NCBI GenBank assembly: GCA_036677805.1
Contig: JAVBVS010000019.1
Coordinates: forward strand, 62,001 to 126,000
Length of the DNA stretch: 64,000 nucleotides
Reading direction: 5' to 3'
From: SIG78 sp036677805
GTDB lineage: Bacteria > Verrucomicrobiota > Lentisphaeria > Victivallales > Victivallaceae
In this document: positions 34,442 to 43,710 of the stretch, piece after piece
Layout of the letters: each line of letters opens with the position of its first letter
How positions within the stretch are numbered: the stretch's first letter is position 1
Translations under genes and position numbers: made by a program
The notes under the pieces: model-generated
The model's input: only the letters and a program-made list of their open reading frames with translations
Databases searched by the model: none
What the model was told of the DNA's origin: nothing

Positions 34442-35713
34442 ATGAAGTTTCGGGTCATAGCGGCGGTCATGGCGGCGGCCGCAGGCGTGGTCTCCGGCGC
34501 GGAGAGCGCCATCGAATCCGGCATGTCCGCGGTGACGCCGGCGGTATCGCTGGCGACGTTCAAAACCACCGCCGCCGCGCATTACGAGGCGCTGCTGGAA
34601 TGGTTCGCCGACCATGCCGAGCTGCTGCTGTTTTCGATTTTCGGGCTGGTCGTTTCCTACTTTGCGGCCCTGCTGCTGCGCTGGCTTTTTACCGGGGTTT
34701 TCATCGGCCTCTGGCACAATCGCGTCGCCTCGCCTTATTACGAACAGGCCATGCGCGCCATCCGCCGGCCGCTGACCTGGATTTTTTTCACCGTCGGCGC
34801 GCTGCTGTCGGTGTGGCGGCTGACCCATTCGGTTTCGCCGGGGGCGGCGTTTGTCGCGGTCAAGTGTGCGGCGGCGGCGGCGACGCTGCTGGTGGTCTGG
34901 ATGGCCTTCCGGCTGCTGGAGGTTTTCTACCGGTATCTGCTGGAGCGGCCGGTTTCCGACCATGCGATGAATCTGCTGCTGGTCAATTTGCTGCGCAAGA
35001 TCGTCAAGGCGGTGATCCTGCTGCTGGCGCTGTTTTTCATCGGACAGAATATTTTCGGGCTCAACATCTCCGCGCTGCTGGCCGGGGCCGGCGTGGTCGG
35101 GCTGGCCATCGCGCTGGCGGCGCAGGACACGCTGGCCAATTTCTTCGGCTCGATCATGATTCTGGCCGACAAACCGTTCAACGTCGGCGACCGCGTCCGT
35201 TTCGGTGCGATCGACGGCACCGTCGAGAGCGTCGGGTTCCGCAGCACCCGGATCCGGGCGCTTGACGGCAACATCTTTCAGGTGCCCAACCGGCAGCTCG
35301 TCGACGGCGTACTGGAAAATATCAGCCGCCGTCCCGACATCAAATATGCGTTCGATCTCGGGCTGGTTTATCAGACCACACCGGAACAGATGGAGCAGGC
35401 GCTGGCCATTTTGCGCGAACTTCTGGACCGTCATCCGGCGTTCGACGCCCGAAAGCATCCGCCGCTGATCAACTTCACGGAATTCCGCGACTGGTCGCTC
35501 AACATCGCCGTGGTCGTCTGGTTCGACACGATCGATTTCGCGCAGGCCCAGCAGTGGAAAACCCAAATCAACCTGGAAATTCTGCGCCGGTTCAACAACG
35601 CCGGATTGACCTTTGCCTACCCGACGGCGACTCATTTTCTGACCACCGCCGGCGCCGCGCCGGTCGAAATCAAGGGCAGGGTCGCACTCAGGAGCAAAGA
35701 TTCGGAACCATAA
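34442..35713 (+). CDS. MscS-family mechanosensitive ion channel
   Basis: 423 residues. An Ala-rich signal-like N-terminus is followed by four to five hydrophobic segments, then the pore helix and beta domain: ISALLAGAGVVGLAIALAAQ, DTLANFFGSIMILADKPFNVGD (in pieces), GTVESVGFRSTRIR and VPNRQLVDG. The Gly/Ala-packed pore helix is diagnostic. MscS channels open on osmotic downshock. The start at 34442 follows AAAGG and the promoter; an earlier in-frame ATG lies upstream of the -35 box. Confidence 0.92.
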   Translation: MKFRVIAAVMAAAAGVVSGAESAIESGMSAVTPAVSLATFKTTAAAHYEALLEWFADHAELLLFSIFGLVVSYFAALLLRWLFTGVFIGLWHNRVASPYYEQAMRAIRRPLTWIFFTVGALLSVWRLTHSVSPGAAFVAVKCAAAAATLLVVWMAFRLLEVFYRYLLERPVSDHAMNLLLVNLLRKIVKAVILLLALFFIGQNIFGLNISALLAGAGVVGLAIALAAQDTLANFFGSIMILADKPFNVGDRVRFGAIDGTVESVGFRSTRIRALDGNIFQVPNRQLVDGVLENISRRPDIKYAFDLGLVYQTTPEQMEQALAILRELLDRHPAFDARKHPPLINFTEFRDWSLNIAVVVWFDTIDFAQAQQWKTQINLEILRRFNNAGLTFAYPTATHFLTTAGAAPVEIKGRVALRSKDSEP

Positions 35714-35747
35714 AACACACCTCTCATCCAACAAGGAGTTTACTGTT

Positions 35748-36944
35748 ATGAAAGTCGTAGTCGCGTATTCCGGCGGTCTGGATACCTCGGTGATCGTGAA
35801 ATGGGTCAAGGAAACATACCATGCCGAAGTGGTCTGCTTCTGCGCCGACGTCGGCCAGGCCGAAGAGCTTTCCGGCGTGGAGCAGAAGGCGATCAACACC
35901 GGCGCGTCCAAGTGTTACGTCGAAGACCTCACCGAAGAATTCGCCCGCGACTTCATCTTCCCGATGATGCAGGCCAACGCCATCTATGAAGGCAACTATC
36001 TGCTCGGCACCTCGATCGCCCGGCCGCTGATCGGCAAGCGTCTGATCGAAATCGCGCGCGCCGAAAAAGCCGACGCCATCTGCCACGGCGCCACCGGCAA
36101 GGGCAACGATCAGGTGCGTTTCGAACTCACCGCCTATGCGTTCGAGCCCGATATCAAAATTATTTCCCCGTGGCGCGAATGGTCGTTCAAGGGTCGTATG
36201 GACCTGATCGAATATGCCCGGAAAAACAATATTCCGGTCTCGACGACGGCCAAGAAGCCCTACAGCATGGACCGCAATTTGCTGCACATCAGCTTCGAGG
36301 GCGGCATTCTCGAAGATCCGTGGAGCAGCTTCCCGGAAGACATCGCGGTCATGACCCGGCCGCTGTCCGAAGCCGCGGACCAGCCCGAGACGCTGATCGT
36401 CTCCTTTGAGAAGGGCATTCCGGTCAAGGTCGACGGCGTGGCCTATTCTCCGGCCGACATCATGCGCAAGCTCAACGAAATCGGCAAGCGTCACGCCGTT
36501 GGTCGGGTCGACATCGTGGAAAACCGCTTCGTCGGGATGAAGTCGCGCGGCGTCTATGAAACTCCCGCCGGGACCATCCTCCATCTCGCTCACCGGGCGC
36601 TCGAAACCCTGACCATGGACCGCGAAGTCATGCATTTGCGCGACAGCCTGGTGCCGAAATATGCCGATATGGTCTACAATGGCTTCTGGTATGCGCCGGA
36701 GCGCGAAATGCTCCAGGCGGCGATCACCGAAAGCCAGAAGTTCGTAACCGGCGATGTGCGCGTGAAGCTCTTCAAGGGTGCCTGTCATGTCGACGGCCGC
36801 CGCTCGGAATACAGCCTTTACGACGATCATATCGCGAGCTTTGAAGACTCCGAAGCCTACAATCAGAAAGATGCGGCCGGGTTTATCAAGCTCAACGCCC
36901 TGCGGCTGCGCGTCCGCGCCAAGAGCAAGCAGCGCGTCTATTGA
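35748..36944 (+). CDS. argG: argininosuccinate synthase
   Basis: 398 residues. ATP pyrophosphatase motif VVAYSGGLDTSVIVKWV at the start, GASKCYVEDL, CHGATGKGNDQVRFEL and SRGVYETPAGTIL (paired with ENRFVGMK) are diagnostic. It joins citrulline and aspartate in arginine synthesis. AAGGAG lies 9 bases before the ATG. A perfect 11-base GC hairpin (36961-36997 region) follows without a T-run. argH is not in the window. Confidence 0.96.
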   Translation: MKVVVAYSGGLDTSVIVKWVKETYHAEVVCFCADVGQAEELSGVEQKAINTGASKCYVEDLTEEFARDFIFPMMQANAIYEGNYLLGTSIARPLIGKRLIEIARAEKADAICHGATGKGNDQVRFELTAYAFEPDIKIISPWREWSFKGRMDLIEYARKNNIPVSTTAKKPYSMDRNLLHISFEGGILEDPWSSFPEDIAVMTRPLSEAADQPETLIVSFEKGIPVKVDGVAYSPADIMRKLNEIGKRHAVGRVDIVENRFVGMKSRGVYETPAGTILHLAHRALETLTMDREVMHLRDSLVPKYADMVYNGFWYAPEREMLQAAITESQKFVTGDVRVKLFKGACHVDGRRSEYSLYDDHIASFEDSEAYNQKDAAGFIKLNALRLRVRAKSKQRVY

Positions 36945-37084
36945 TGGACGGTCTCGCTTTCGCGCCGCCGCGCCGGGGCAACGGATGCGGCGGCGCGATG
37001 CGAAGAACGAAACGATTATTCACACTGCGGAGCGCCCGCCGGGCGACTCCGAACACGCGATCAACACGGCGGAGGGGAAGTGCC

Positions 37085-37555
37085 ATGAAAAACCGGATTT
37101 TGAAAATGCTGGCTCCGGGATTGGTTTTGTGCTGTATGGCCGGATGTCTGGCGACCGGATATCGCGGCGAGAGCTTTCCGGCCACCGCCGAGGTTGCGGT
37201 GCTGCCACGCGCGGAAAAACCGCCGGAAGGTTATGTGCTGATAGGCCGCGGCTGGGTTTCCGGGGACGCCTCCGGCACGACCCGGCGCGAACTTGAAGAG
37301 CGCATGGTCAAGCTGGCCGAAAAGCATGGCGCTGAGGCGATGGTGGTCATGGGCATGGTGCTGGTGCCGTCGGGACGTGAAGTCAACGACGCCTCCGGCG
37401 ACATCGCCGAGGCGGGCAGCGATTTCGACGAATACCACACTCAGGTGAGCTTCAATCAGGATGTCGGCGACAGCGGCGCGATCAACAGCTCCACCCGCTT
37501 TGTGCGCAAACTGTATGCGGATTTCTTCCGCAAGGAAACGCCCGCCAAGCCGTGA
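37085..37555 (+). CDS. small lipoprotein of unknown function
   Basis: 156 residues. Type II signal peptide ending in the lipobox MAGC, so Cys21 would be acylated. The mature part is short and mixed alpha/beta (EERMVKLAEKHGAEAMVVMGMVLVPSG), followed by a polar C-terminus. No family is recognised. A very good GGAGG site lies 10 bases upstream. The stop codon overlaps the GTG start of the next gene (GTGA), so the two are translationally coupled. Confidence 0.75.
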   Translation: MKNRILKMLAPGLVLCCMAGCLATGYRGESFPATAEVAVLPRAEKPPEGYVLIGRGWVSGDASGTTRRELEERMVKLAEKHGAEAMVVMGMVLVPSGREVNDASGDIAEAGSDFDEYHTQVSFNQDVGDSGAINSSTRFVRKLYADFFRKETPAKP

Positions 37556-38340
37556 TCATCGATTTCCATACTCACTTTTACCCCGAGAAGATCGTGGGCA
37601 AGGCCCTGGCCGCAGCCAGGGAAAAGGCGCATATCGCGCCGTTTGCCTCGGGAACGCGCGCCGGTTTGATCGCGTCGATGCAAGACGCGGGCATTGATCT
37701 CGCGGTGGCGCTGCCGCTGGTCAACATTCCGGGCAACGGCCCGGGGCTGATCCGCTGGGCCGAACTCAACCACCGGCCGCCGGTGATCATGCTTGGCTCG
37801 GTTCATCCGCGCGATCCGGAATTCATGGCGACGCTGGACGCGGCGGGGCGCGCCGGATTCGCCGGGATCAAAGTCCATCCCGAATACCAGAACTTCAGTT
37901 TCGACGAACCGGAACTCGATCCGGTCTGGCGCAAAATTGCCGCAATGGGGCTCTTTCTCCTGACCCATGCCGGTGCGGACAGCGGCTTTCCCCCGCCGTG
38001 GCACAGCGATCCGGCGAGCCTGCGGCGGCTTCATGAGCGTCATCCTGGGCTGACGCTGGTGCTGGCCCACGGCGGTTCGTGGAACATGTGGGATCAGGTG
38101 GAGGCGCAGCTGCTCGGCCTGCCGGTTTATTTCGATCTGGCCTTCGTGACCGAAATCCTGCCTCCGGAACGGGTGACGCGGCTGATCCGCGGCCACGGCG
38201 TCGAACGCTGTCTGTTCGGCTCCGACAGTCCGTGGTGCGATCAGCGCCGCGCGGTTGAAAACATCCGGCGGCTGAAGCTCGGCGCGCTGGAGCAGGAGGC
38301 GGTGTTCTCCGGCAACGCGGCCCGGCTGCTGAAGCTGTGA
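37552..38340 (+). CDS. amidohydrolase 2-family metal-dependent hydrolase
   Basis: 262 residues from a GTG that overlaps the previous stop. Metal-site motifs are IIDFHTHFYPEK at the N-terminus, GIKVHPEYQ, LTHAGADSG, LVLAHGGS and LFGSDSPWCD near the end, as in ACMSD-like amidohydrolases. The family includes decarboxylases and hydrolases of aromatic or lactone substrates; substrate is unknown. It converges on the DUF4434 gene, with an 18-base perfect palindrome between the two stop codons. Confidence 0.82.
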   Translation: MIIDFHTHFYPEKIVGKALAAAREKAHIAPFASGTRAGLIASMQDAGIDLAVALPLVNIPGNGPGLIRWAELNHRPPVIMLGSVHPRDPEFMATLDAAGRAGFAGIKVHPEYQNFSFDEPELDPVWRKIAAMGLFLLTHAGADSGFPPPWHSDPASLRRLHERHPGLTLVLAHGGSWNMWDQVEAQLLGLPVYFDLAFVTEILPPERVTRLIRGHGVERCLFGSDSPWCDQRRAVENIRRLKLGALEQEAVFSGNAARLLKL

Positions 38341-38349
38341 CCGCGAAGG

Positions 38350-38367
38350 CTCCGGCGCGCGCCGGAG
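38350..38367. terminator. GC-rich perfect palindrome between convergent genes
   Basis: CTCCGGCGCGCGCCGGAG is an 18-base perfect palindrome in the 30-base gap between the two stop codons. There is no T-run, so it may act only as a shared 3' hairpin. Confidence 0.45.
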
Positions 38368-38370
38368 TCC

Positions 38371-39282
38371 TCAATCCCGGGTTTTGAGGTATTCGCGGTA
38401 ACGGCGATAGAGCATTCCGGCCGAGGGATACATGCTGTCCGGACTCATGAAGTGGGGCAGCTCGAAACTGATGATCTTGCTCACGTATTGCTGCGCCAGT
38501 TCCAGCTTGAAGCGCAATTTGGCCCACTCGATCGGCGGAAACTTCCACGGCATGTCCCGGTCGAAGGTTTCCAGATTGCTCCAGAATTGCGCGCCGTATT
38601 GCGCCATGACCTCGGCGGTCGCGGCGAAAAACGGTTCGAGATTGCGGAACGACACATGACCGTCCATCGGCGCATACGCGTCGATCAGTCCTTCCATCTC
38701 TTCAAGAATGATTTCGAAATGCTGCCGGTGGATTTCCGGGGTGAGCGGAAATTCGCGCGCCCATTTGTCTCCGGCGTAGCGCGGCGAAGCCATGATCGGG
38801 CGCACCTGGTCGATCTTGCGGATTTCACGGCACAGCGGTTTCCAGATCCGGGTCTGGTGGTGCTCCATCGACCCTTCATGGCTCATGTACCAGCCGTGAA
38901 ACGCCGGATGGCCGCCATAGCGTTCGATCAGTTCGTGGATCAGCTCAAGATTGACCGCGACTTCGCTTCGCCAGTCGTTGCGAACCCAGTGGCGGTAGGT
39001 GTCGAACAGTCCCATGTAGATGCGGACGCCGTACTTCTGCCCGAGGTCGAGAAACATCCGGACCTGATCGATGTCGTTATAGAGCGTGGTTTTCATCACC
39101 GCGCTGCGGTACATGGCGCTGTCGTTCCAGCCGACCCGGATGATGTAAGCCTCGTCGACGCCGTCGTGCTGATAACGGGCGAATTCGCGTTCCCAGGTGT
39201 CGGCCATCCAGTTGTTCGACGGGATGTCGCAGGCGATGCCGTCGAGGAACGTGCCGGAAATCGGCAGAAAGGGTTTGTTCAT
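38371..39282 (-). CDS. DUF4434 domain protein (predicted TIM-barrel)
   Basis: 303 residues, no signal peptide. SGTFLDGIACDIPSNNW, then alternating strands and helices with IYMGLFDTYRHW, FHGWYMSHEGSM and RPIMASPRYAGDKW, matching the DUF4434 family of glycosidase-like TIM barrels. Several Glu/Asp at strand ends (SHEGS, NLETFD, SFELPHFM) could form a carbohydrate site. Last gene of the lacI operon, 17 bases after the CBM9-type gene, which supports a role in handling imported or surface-derived sugars. Function unproven. Confidence 0.75.
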   Translation of the reverse strand: MNKPFLPISGTFLDGIACDIPSNNWMADTWEREFARYQHDGVDEAYIIRVGWNDSAMYRSAVMKTTLYNDIDQVRMFLDLGQKYGVRIYMGLFDTYRHWVRNDWRSEVAVNLELIHELIERYGGHPAFHGWYMSHEGSMEHHQTRIWKPLCREIRKIDQVRPIMASPRYAGDKWAREFPLTPEIHRQHFEIILEEMEGLIDAYAPMDGHVSFRNLEPFFAATAEVMAQYGAQFWSNLETFDRDMPWKFPPIEWAKLRFKLELAQQYVSKIISFELPHFMSPDSMYPSAGMLYRRYREYLKTRD

Positions 39283-39299
39283 GGTGAAAATCGGATCCT

Positions 39300-42119
39300 T
39301 TATTTGGTGGTGAAGACGGCGATGCCGTCGGGTTCGATCATTCCGGAAACGGTTTTTTCCGTTGTGCGTTTCCCGGTCCCGACATCCAGCAGGCCGCGGG
39401 CCGCCGGTTGTTTCAGGCTGAAGTTGAAGGCGCGCGGCGAACCGGTCGGATTGAAGAGCGCGATCAGCAGATCGCCCGTCGCATCGCGCAGCACTTCATA
39501 ATCGGCGCGGTCGAACCCGCGCAGCTCCAGCAATTCCGCCGGCCGGTCGCCCCGAAGGAAGAACTCCTCGTAATCGGCCATGATCGCGCTGACCGCGGCC
39601 ACGGCGTCGAAGGTCCGGCCGTCAAGGGTCGGATATTCATAAATCAGGATGCCTTTGGTCGCATCGCAGGCCCGGCGCATCAAAACGGCTTTTGAGGCGT
39701 ATTTCGGCGCCATGCGCTCCTCGACCCGATAGGGATAAACCAGTTCGCCGAGCATCAGCGGCGTCGCGCCGAGCGCCTGGCGGGTTGCGTCCAGTTCGGC
39801 CGGCGTGCGTCCGTAACCGCAGGCGGCAATGTCGACCTTGTCGGCCAAGAGCGCCCAATCGACGCCGTAGTAATGCTTGCTCTCTTCGCTCTGATAAGCC
39901 GAATAGATCGAATAATCGACGCCGGGCAGTTCGGCATGGATCGCGTCGCGGAAGAGTTTCGACATCGCGGCCATCCGTGCGTTCATGTAGGCGGTCCATT
40001 CCTTGTAATACTTATTTTTGATGATTTCCGGCGTCGGGGCTTCGGCAAGGCCGGCGAATTTCCGGAAGTCCTCCAGACAGCGCGGACAGAAGCAGGCCAG
40101 ATAGCTTTCGAGTACGCGCGATTCGTAATCCCAGTGGATGTTGTCCGGCCTGTGCCATTTTTCATGCCAGGCTTTGAGCCCGGCGCGGAAGAATTCGGCG
40201 AAAGCCGGATCGGCGACCATCGCGGTGCTGCAGGCGTAGTCGTCGGAATACGCGAGGAACGGGTTGACCCGCTTCTGGTCCGGATGTTGTTTCAGGTATT
40301 CGGCGCATGGGAAATTCCAGTTCTGGAAGCTGATCAGCGCAAAGTGGCGGATGCCCGGAACGCGGTGGCTCAAGCCGCCGCATTCATTGATCCCGGCGGC
40401 TTTGAAAAGGTCGCCGTAGCAGGCGTACAACGTTTTGTCGTCGAGGCTCGAAAGCCAGCCGGTCCACAGCTCGATCAGCAGTTTTTTCGGCGGTTTGCCC
40501 CGGAGCGGCGGATAAAGCTTGACCGCGACCGGATTGGGCAGCTCCCGCAGGTGGTTGGCGGGACTTTCCATGCCGTAATAGAATTGCGTCGTTTTCGCCG
40601 CCGGTTGTTCCGGCGCCTTGAGCAGAACTGCAATCCACTGATGCTGGGCGAGTTTGTCATTGAAGGGCACCTTCTTATCGATGCGGACGGCGTAACGGGT
40701 GTAGGATTCGCCGCCGTGACGCACTTCGCCGATTTTTTCGCAGCGCAGCGGCCAGAGTTTGTAATAGCCCGAGGCGCCGACGATTTCAAACCCGGCGGGC
40801 ACGTCGAAATTCATCGTGTAATCGTCCAGTTCGAAGCCTTTTACGCCGCGCGGCGCAAACAGAATCTGCTGCACGTTTCCGGCATTGACCGCCACGCCGT
40901 CATGGTGCCAGTTCGGCCAGATCACCGAGTCGCCGAGGAGCAGCCGGAGCGTTTCGCCGGATGCCAGCGGTATGAAATCCGAACCGACGGTGACGCCTTC
41001 GCCCGCGGCGACCGGCCCGGCCGCCGCGATCGTATTAAGACCGCTCGCCAGCAGCGCGGCGCCGGCGCAGGGCTGTCCGTTGACCGTGACTTTCGCCTGC
41101 TTGAAATTATGATGGAGCGCGTTGGCGCTGACCCGGAAGCGGTAGCGCGGCGAGCGGATGAATTCAGTCAGGCTCGCCGGGTTTTCGGCGCTCCAGCGGA
41201 AGGTGAATTCCCCATTGGCCCGAAGTTCCGTCGGGAGCGTGAGCGTGGCGGCGGCTTTGTCTCCGACCACCCGGAATTTTTCCGGCTTGGCGGAGTCGAA
41301 TTGCACCGTCGCATTCAGTCCGACCGCCTCCCGGACATCTCCGGCGTTGACGGTGAACGGCCATGGATTGGCGCCCGGGGTCAACGCCGGAAATGCGCCG
41401 GGGACAATCCCCGGCACGGATTTCACGAACTTGACCTTGCCGAGGCTGTCGGCATGATGAAAGCCGTCGGTTACGATTTGAAACGCGCTGGACTCCCCGG
41501 CGCTTTTTTCGATGCGGCCGACCAGGAACCGCCAGTCGTCGCCGGAAATCGGCGCGCCGCCCAGCACGCTCCACGGAATCGCCATTTCTACCGTCCAATG
41601 CGCCTCTTTGCCGCGGTCGAGCTGGCCGACGGCGACTTTGACGCCGCTGTTCCACTCCGGCCGGCGGCTGGCCCAGAGGTTGGCGGCGTCGCCCGCGCAG
41701 TCCAGCACCGCGCCGTTGGCATTGATGGCGAAATCATAGCTTTTCGCGCCGCGTTGCAGAATTACAATCACGCAATCGTCATCGAAGGTTTTCGGATCAT
41801 CGTTTGCGGTAACCGCGGTTTTGAACTCATGGCGGCGATTTTCCAGCGGATCGAGCGCGCGTTCGAAACAGCGGAACGCGACATAAAGACAAGCGTCGTC
41901 CCAGAGCATCCGCGTTTCGGTCTGCTCGATGGCGAAGCGGCCTTGCCGTTGCAGCAGGAACGGCGTCAGCGCCACGCTATTTTGCCAGGCGGCTTCGTCG
42001 AGGTTGCCGTCGATCGCAATCGGCGTCGAAGCGCGCCCGACGGCGACCATGCCGTTGTCGGCGGCGGAGAGGATAACGGCGGCCAGCAGCATGGCAGCCG
42101 GAAACAGATACTTTTTCAT
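39300..42119 (-). CDS. secreted protein with CBM9-like domain and C-terminal glycosidase-like barrel
   Basis: 939 residues. Signal peptide 1-20 (cleavage after LSA). Residues about 27-235 form a carbohydrate-binding family 9-like domain: ASTPIAIDGNLDEAAWQNS, TRMLWDDACLYVAFRC, AHWTVEMAIPWSVLGG. A beta-rich middle part follows. Residues about 540-850 look like a TIM barrel with LIELWTGWLSS, NIHWDYESRVLESYLACFC and DIAACGYGRT; acidic residues in WDYES are possible catalysts. The C-terminal 70 residues are beta-rich. It lies 6 bases after the previous gene in the lacI operon. A polysaccharide-degrading or binding role is inferred. Confidence 0.75.
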   Translation of the reverse strand: MKKYLFPAAMLLAAVILSAADNGMVAVGRASTPIAIDGNLDEAAWQNSVALTPFLLQRQGRFAIEQTETRMLWDDACLYVAFRCFERALDPLENRRHEFKTAVTANDDPKTFDDDCVIVILQRGAKSYDFAINANGAVLDCAGDAANLWASRRPEWNSGVKVAVGQLDRGKEAHWTVEMAIPWSVLGGAPISGDDWRFLVGRIEKSAGESSAFQIVTDGFHHADSLGKVKFVKSVPGIVPGAFPALTPGANPWPFTVNAGDVREAVGLNATVQFDSAKPEKFRVVGDKAAATLTLPTELRANGEFTFRWSAENPASLTEFIRSPRYRFRVSANALHHNFKQAKVTVNGQPCAGAALLASGLNTIAAAGPVAAGEGVTVGSDFIPLASGETLRLLLGDSVIWPNWHHDGVAVNAGNVQQILFAPRGVKGFELDDYTMNFDVPAGFEIVGASGYYKLWPLRCEKIGEVRHGGESYTRYAVRIDKKVPFNDKLAQHQWIAVLLKAPEQPAAKTTQFYYGMESPANHLRELPNPVAVKLYPPLRGKPPKKLLIELWTGWLSSLDDKTLYACYGDLFKAAGINECGGLSHRVPGIRHFALISFQNWNFPCAEYLKQHPDQKRVNPFLAYSDDYACSTAMVADPAFAEFFRAGLKAWHEKWHRPDNIHWDYESRVLESYLACFCPRCLEDFRKFAGLAEAPTPEIIKNKYYKEWTAYMNARMAAMSKLFRDAIHAELPGVDYSIYSAYQSEESKHYYGVDWALLADKVDIAACGYGRTPAELDATRQALGATPLMLGELVYPYRVEERMAPKYASKAVLMRRACDATKGILIYEYPTLDGRTFDAVAAVSAIMADYEEFFLRGDRPAELLELRGFDRADYEVLRDATGDLLIALFNPTGSPRAFNFSLKQPAARGLLDVGTGKRTTEKTVSGMIEPDGIAVFTTK

Positions 42120-42125
42120 GATCGG

Positions 42126-42980
42126 TTATTCCGCATTGGTTAAAGCCGCTTCCGGCAAATTGCCGTCCGTGGACAAAACGACCTGGTCGACCCAGATCTG
42201 GGTGTCGGCATCACCGCCGAAGTTGAGGAAGAAATCCGGATAAATTGCGGCCGCCCCGACCGGGCCGATTTTAACCCATTGCCAGGCGTTGGGCGCGCCT
42301 TCCAGTTTGCCGCTGGCGGCGCGTTGGCTTTCGCACAACAGATTGATGTCGACCGGGCGGTCGCTGTCCTTCACGGCATGGACATAATAATAAAGTTCTT
42401 TGGCATTGGCCGGGACCGGCAGCTTCATCACATTGTACCAGCGTTTGCCCCACGCGGCCTTGCCGTCGAGGGCGCCGGGTTTGTCCTGAAGTTTGCCGTT
42501 GGTGCCGGGAAATTCGGCGGGCAGAAAACGCTTGGCGGGAATGTCGGCGGCGGTCAATTCGGGAATGTCCTGCGCCGTAATTTTGATCTCTTTAACCTCA
42601 AAAACCGTGGCATTTTCAGTCAGGGAAAAAATGGAGCAGGAAAATGCCGGCTTCAGCTCGAAGTAACTGACCGCAATTTCCTGAAATTCGCCGGTCAGAA
42701 TCAGTGCGGCGCCGTAAGCCCAGCCGGAACTGCCGCTGATGCCGCACGAGACCTTGCCTTCGCCTCTGACCAGGGCGCTGATGGTGTAGCGTCTGCCCTC
42801 GACGCCCTTGACGGTGCCAGTAAATCCGCCCAGCTTGCCGGGGGATTTGACGGTGATAACGCCTTGATTTTGGGTGATGACGGCATTGCCCGATGCGGTC
42901 CAGGCGGCGGGCAGCGCCGGTTCGGCGGGCAGCAACATGGTTCCGGCGGCCGCGGCAACGGCCAGCAGTGATTTCAACAT
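42126..42980 (-). CDS. secreted carbohydrate-binding-like (jelly-roll) protein
   Basis: 284 residues. Signal peptide about 1-20 (MLKSLLAVAAAAGTMLLPAEP). The rest looks like one or two beta-sandwich domains: VITVKSPGKLGGFTGTVKG, RRYTISALVRGEGKVSCG, WVKIGPVG and the final QIWVDQVVLS, the pattern of CBM4/galactose-binding-like folds. No catalytic motif is seen. AAAGGA precedes the ATG. It sits between a pseudopilin and a large CBM9/glycosidase-like gene in one operon, so binding of the same glycan is likely. Confidence 0.65.
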   Translation of the reverse strand: MLKSLLAVAAAAGTMLLPAEPALPAAWTASGNAVITQNQGVITVKSPGKLGGFTGTVKGVEGRRYTISALVRGEGKVSCGISGSSGWAYGAALILTGEFQEIAVSYFELKPAFSCSIFSLTENATVFEVKEIKITAQDIPELTAADIPAKRFLPAEFPGTNGKLQDKPGALDGKAAWGKRWYNVMKLPVPANAKELYYYVHAVKDSDRPVDINLLCESQRAASGKLEGAPNAWQWVKIGPVGAAAIYPDFFLNFGGDADTQIWVDQVVLSTDGNLPEAALTNAE

Positions 42981-42995
42981 GATCTTATCCTTTGA

Positions 42996-43664
42996 TTAAT
43001 TTTTGGTGACATAGAAAAAATCGTCTTTGACGCCGTCTTTGCCGAACGCCTCGACGTGACCGTCGGAAAAAGCGATATTGGCGAGCTTGCCGTGACCGAA
43101 CCAGATGCCTTCGCCGACCGTACCGCTGCCGTCCCATTTGGTACACCACTTGTAATTGGTGGGCCCGAGATCGGACCCCGAGAGGTTGGCATCGGCGAAA
43201 ATCAGCAGTTGATCGGGCAAATCGGCCGCGGTGCGGGGACGGGAGCCGTAAGCGCCCGGAGTGGCGTGATCGTTGGGCATGACGTTGAAGCCGTAGTCGG
43301 ACCATTTGGCGTTGGCGCGCCCGGCGTCATTGCTGGGGCAATCCATCGGCCCGCCGGGCTGAACCGCACTGGTGACGCCGCTTTTAATCCAGAGGTTGTC
43401 GAGGTAGGGCGCAAACGGATGATCGGCGGCGATGCACCAATAGGAGGAGCCGCGCGTGGCCGGAAAGTAAAAATCCTTGTTGTCGTCGGCGTAAAAATTG
43501 GCTTGAAGCGCCAGGCTTTTGAGCTTGCCGGTACAAACCGTGGCCCGCGCCCGCTCCCGCGATGCCGACAGGGCCGGCAGCAGCATGGCGGCGAGGATGG
43601 CAATGATTGCAATTACCACCAGAAGCTCAATCAATGTGAATCGTTTCCCCATTTTCCCGAACAT
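42996..43664 (-). CDS. pseudopilin (DUF1559 family), lacI operon
   Basis: 222 residues from an ATG preceded by a near-perfect GGAGG. Leader MFGKMGKR, cleavage before FTLIELLVVIAIIAILAAML, then LPALSASRERARATVCTGKLK. The C-terminal head contains GHGKLANIAFSDGHVEAFG, the full H-x-N-x-x-x-DG-H-V motif. It is the third gene of the lacI operon, between an oxidoreductase and a secreted binding protein. A role as the substrate-specific pilin-like component of the locus is inferred. Confidence 0.9.
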   Translation of the reverse strand: MFGKMGKRFTLIELLVVIAIIAILAAMLLPALSASRERARATVCTGKLKSLALQANFYADDNKDFYFPATRGSSYWCIAADHPFAPYLDNLWIKSGVTSAVQPGGPMDCPSNDAGRANAKWSDYGFNVMPNDHATPGAYGSRPRTAADLPDQLLIFADANLSGSDLGPTNYKWCTKWDGSGTVGEGIWFGHGKLANIAFSDGHVEAFGKDGVKDDFFYVTKN

Positions 43665-43710
43665 TTTACTCCTCCTTTTTGATGGCTGTGACAAGCCGGG
43701 TATGAATGGT

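Noticed and set aside
36961..36997. GC hairpin after argG as a terminator
   Set aside because: The stem is perfect but there is no T-run, and the lipoprotein gene's own ribosome site follows; left as uncertain.
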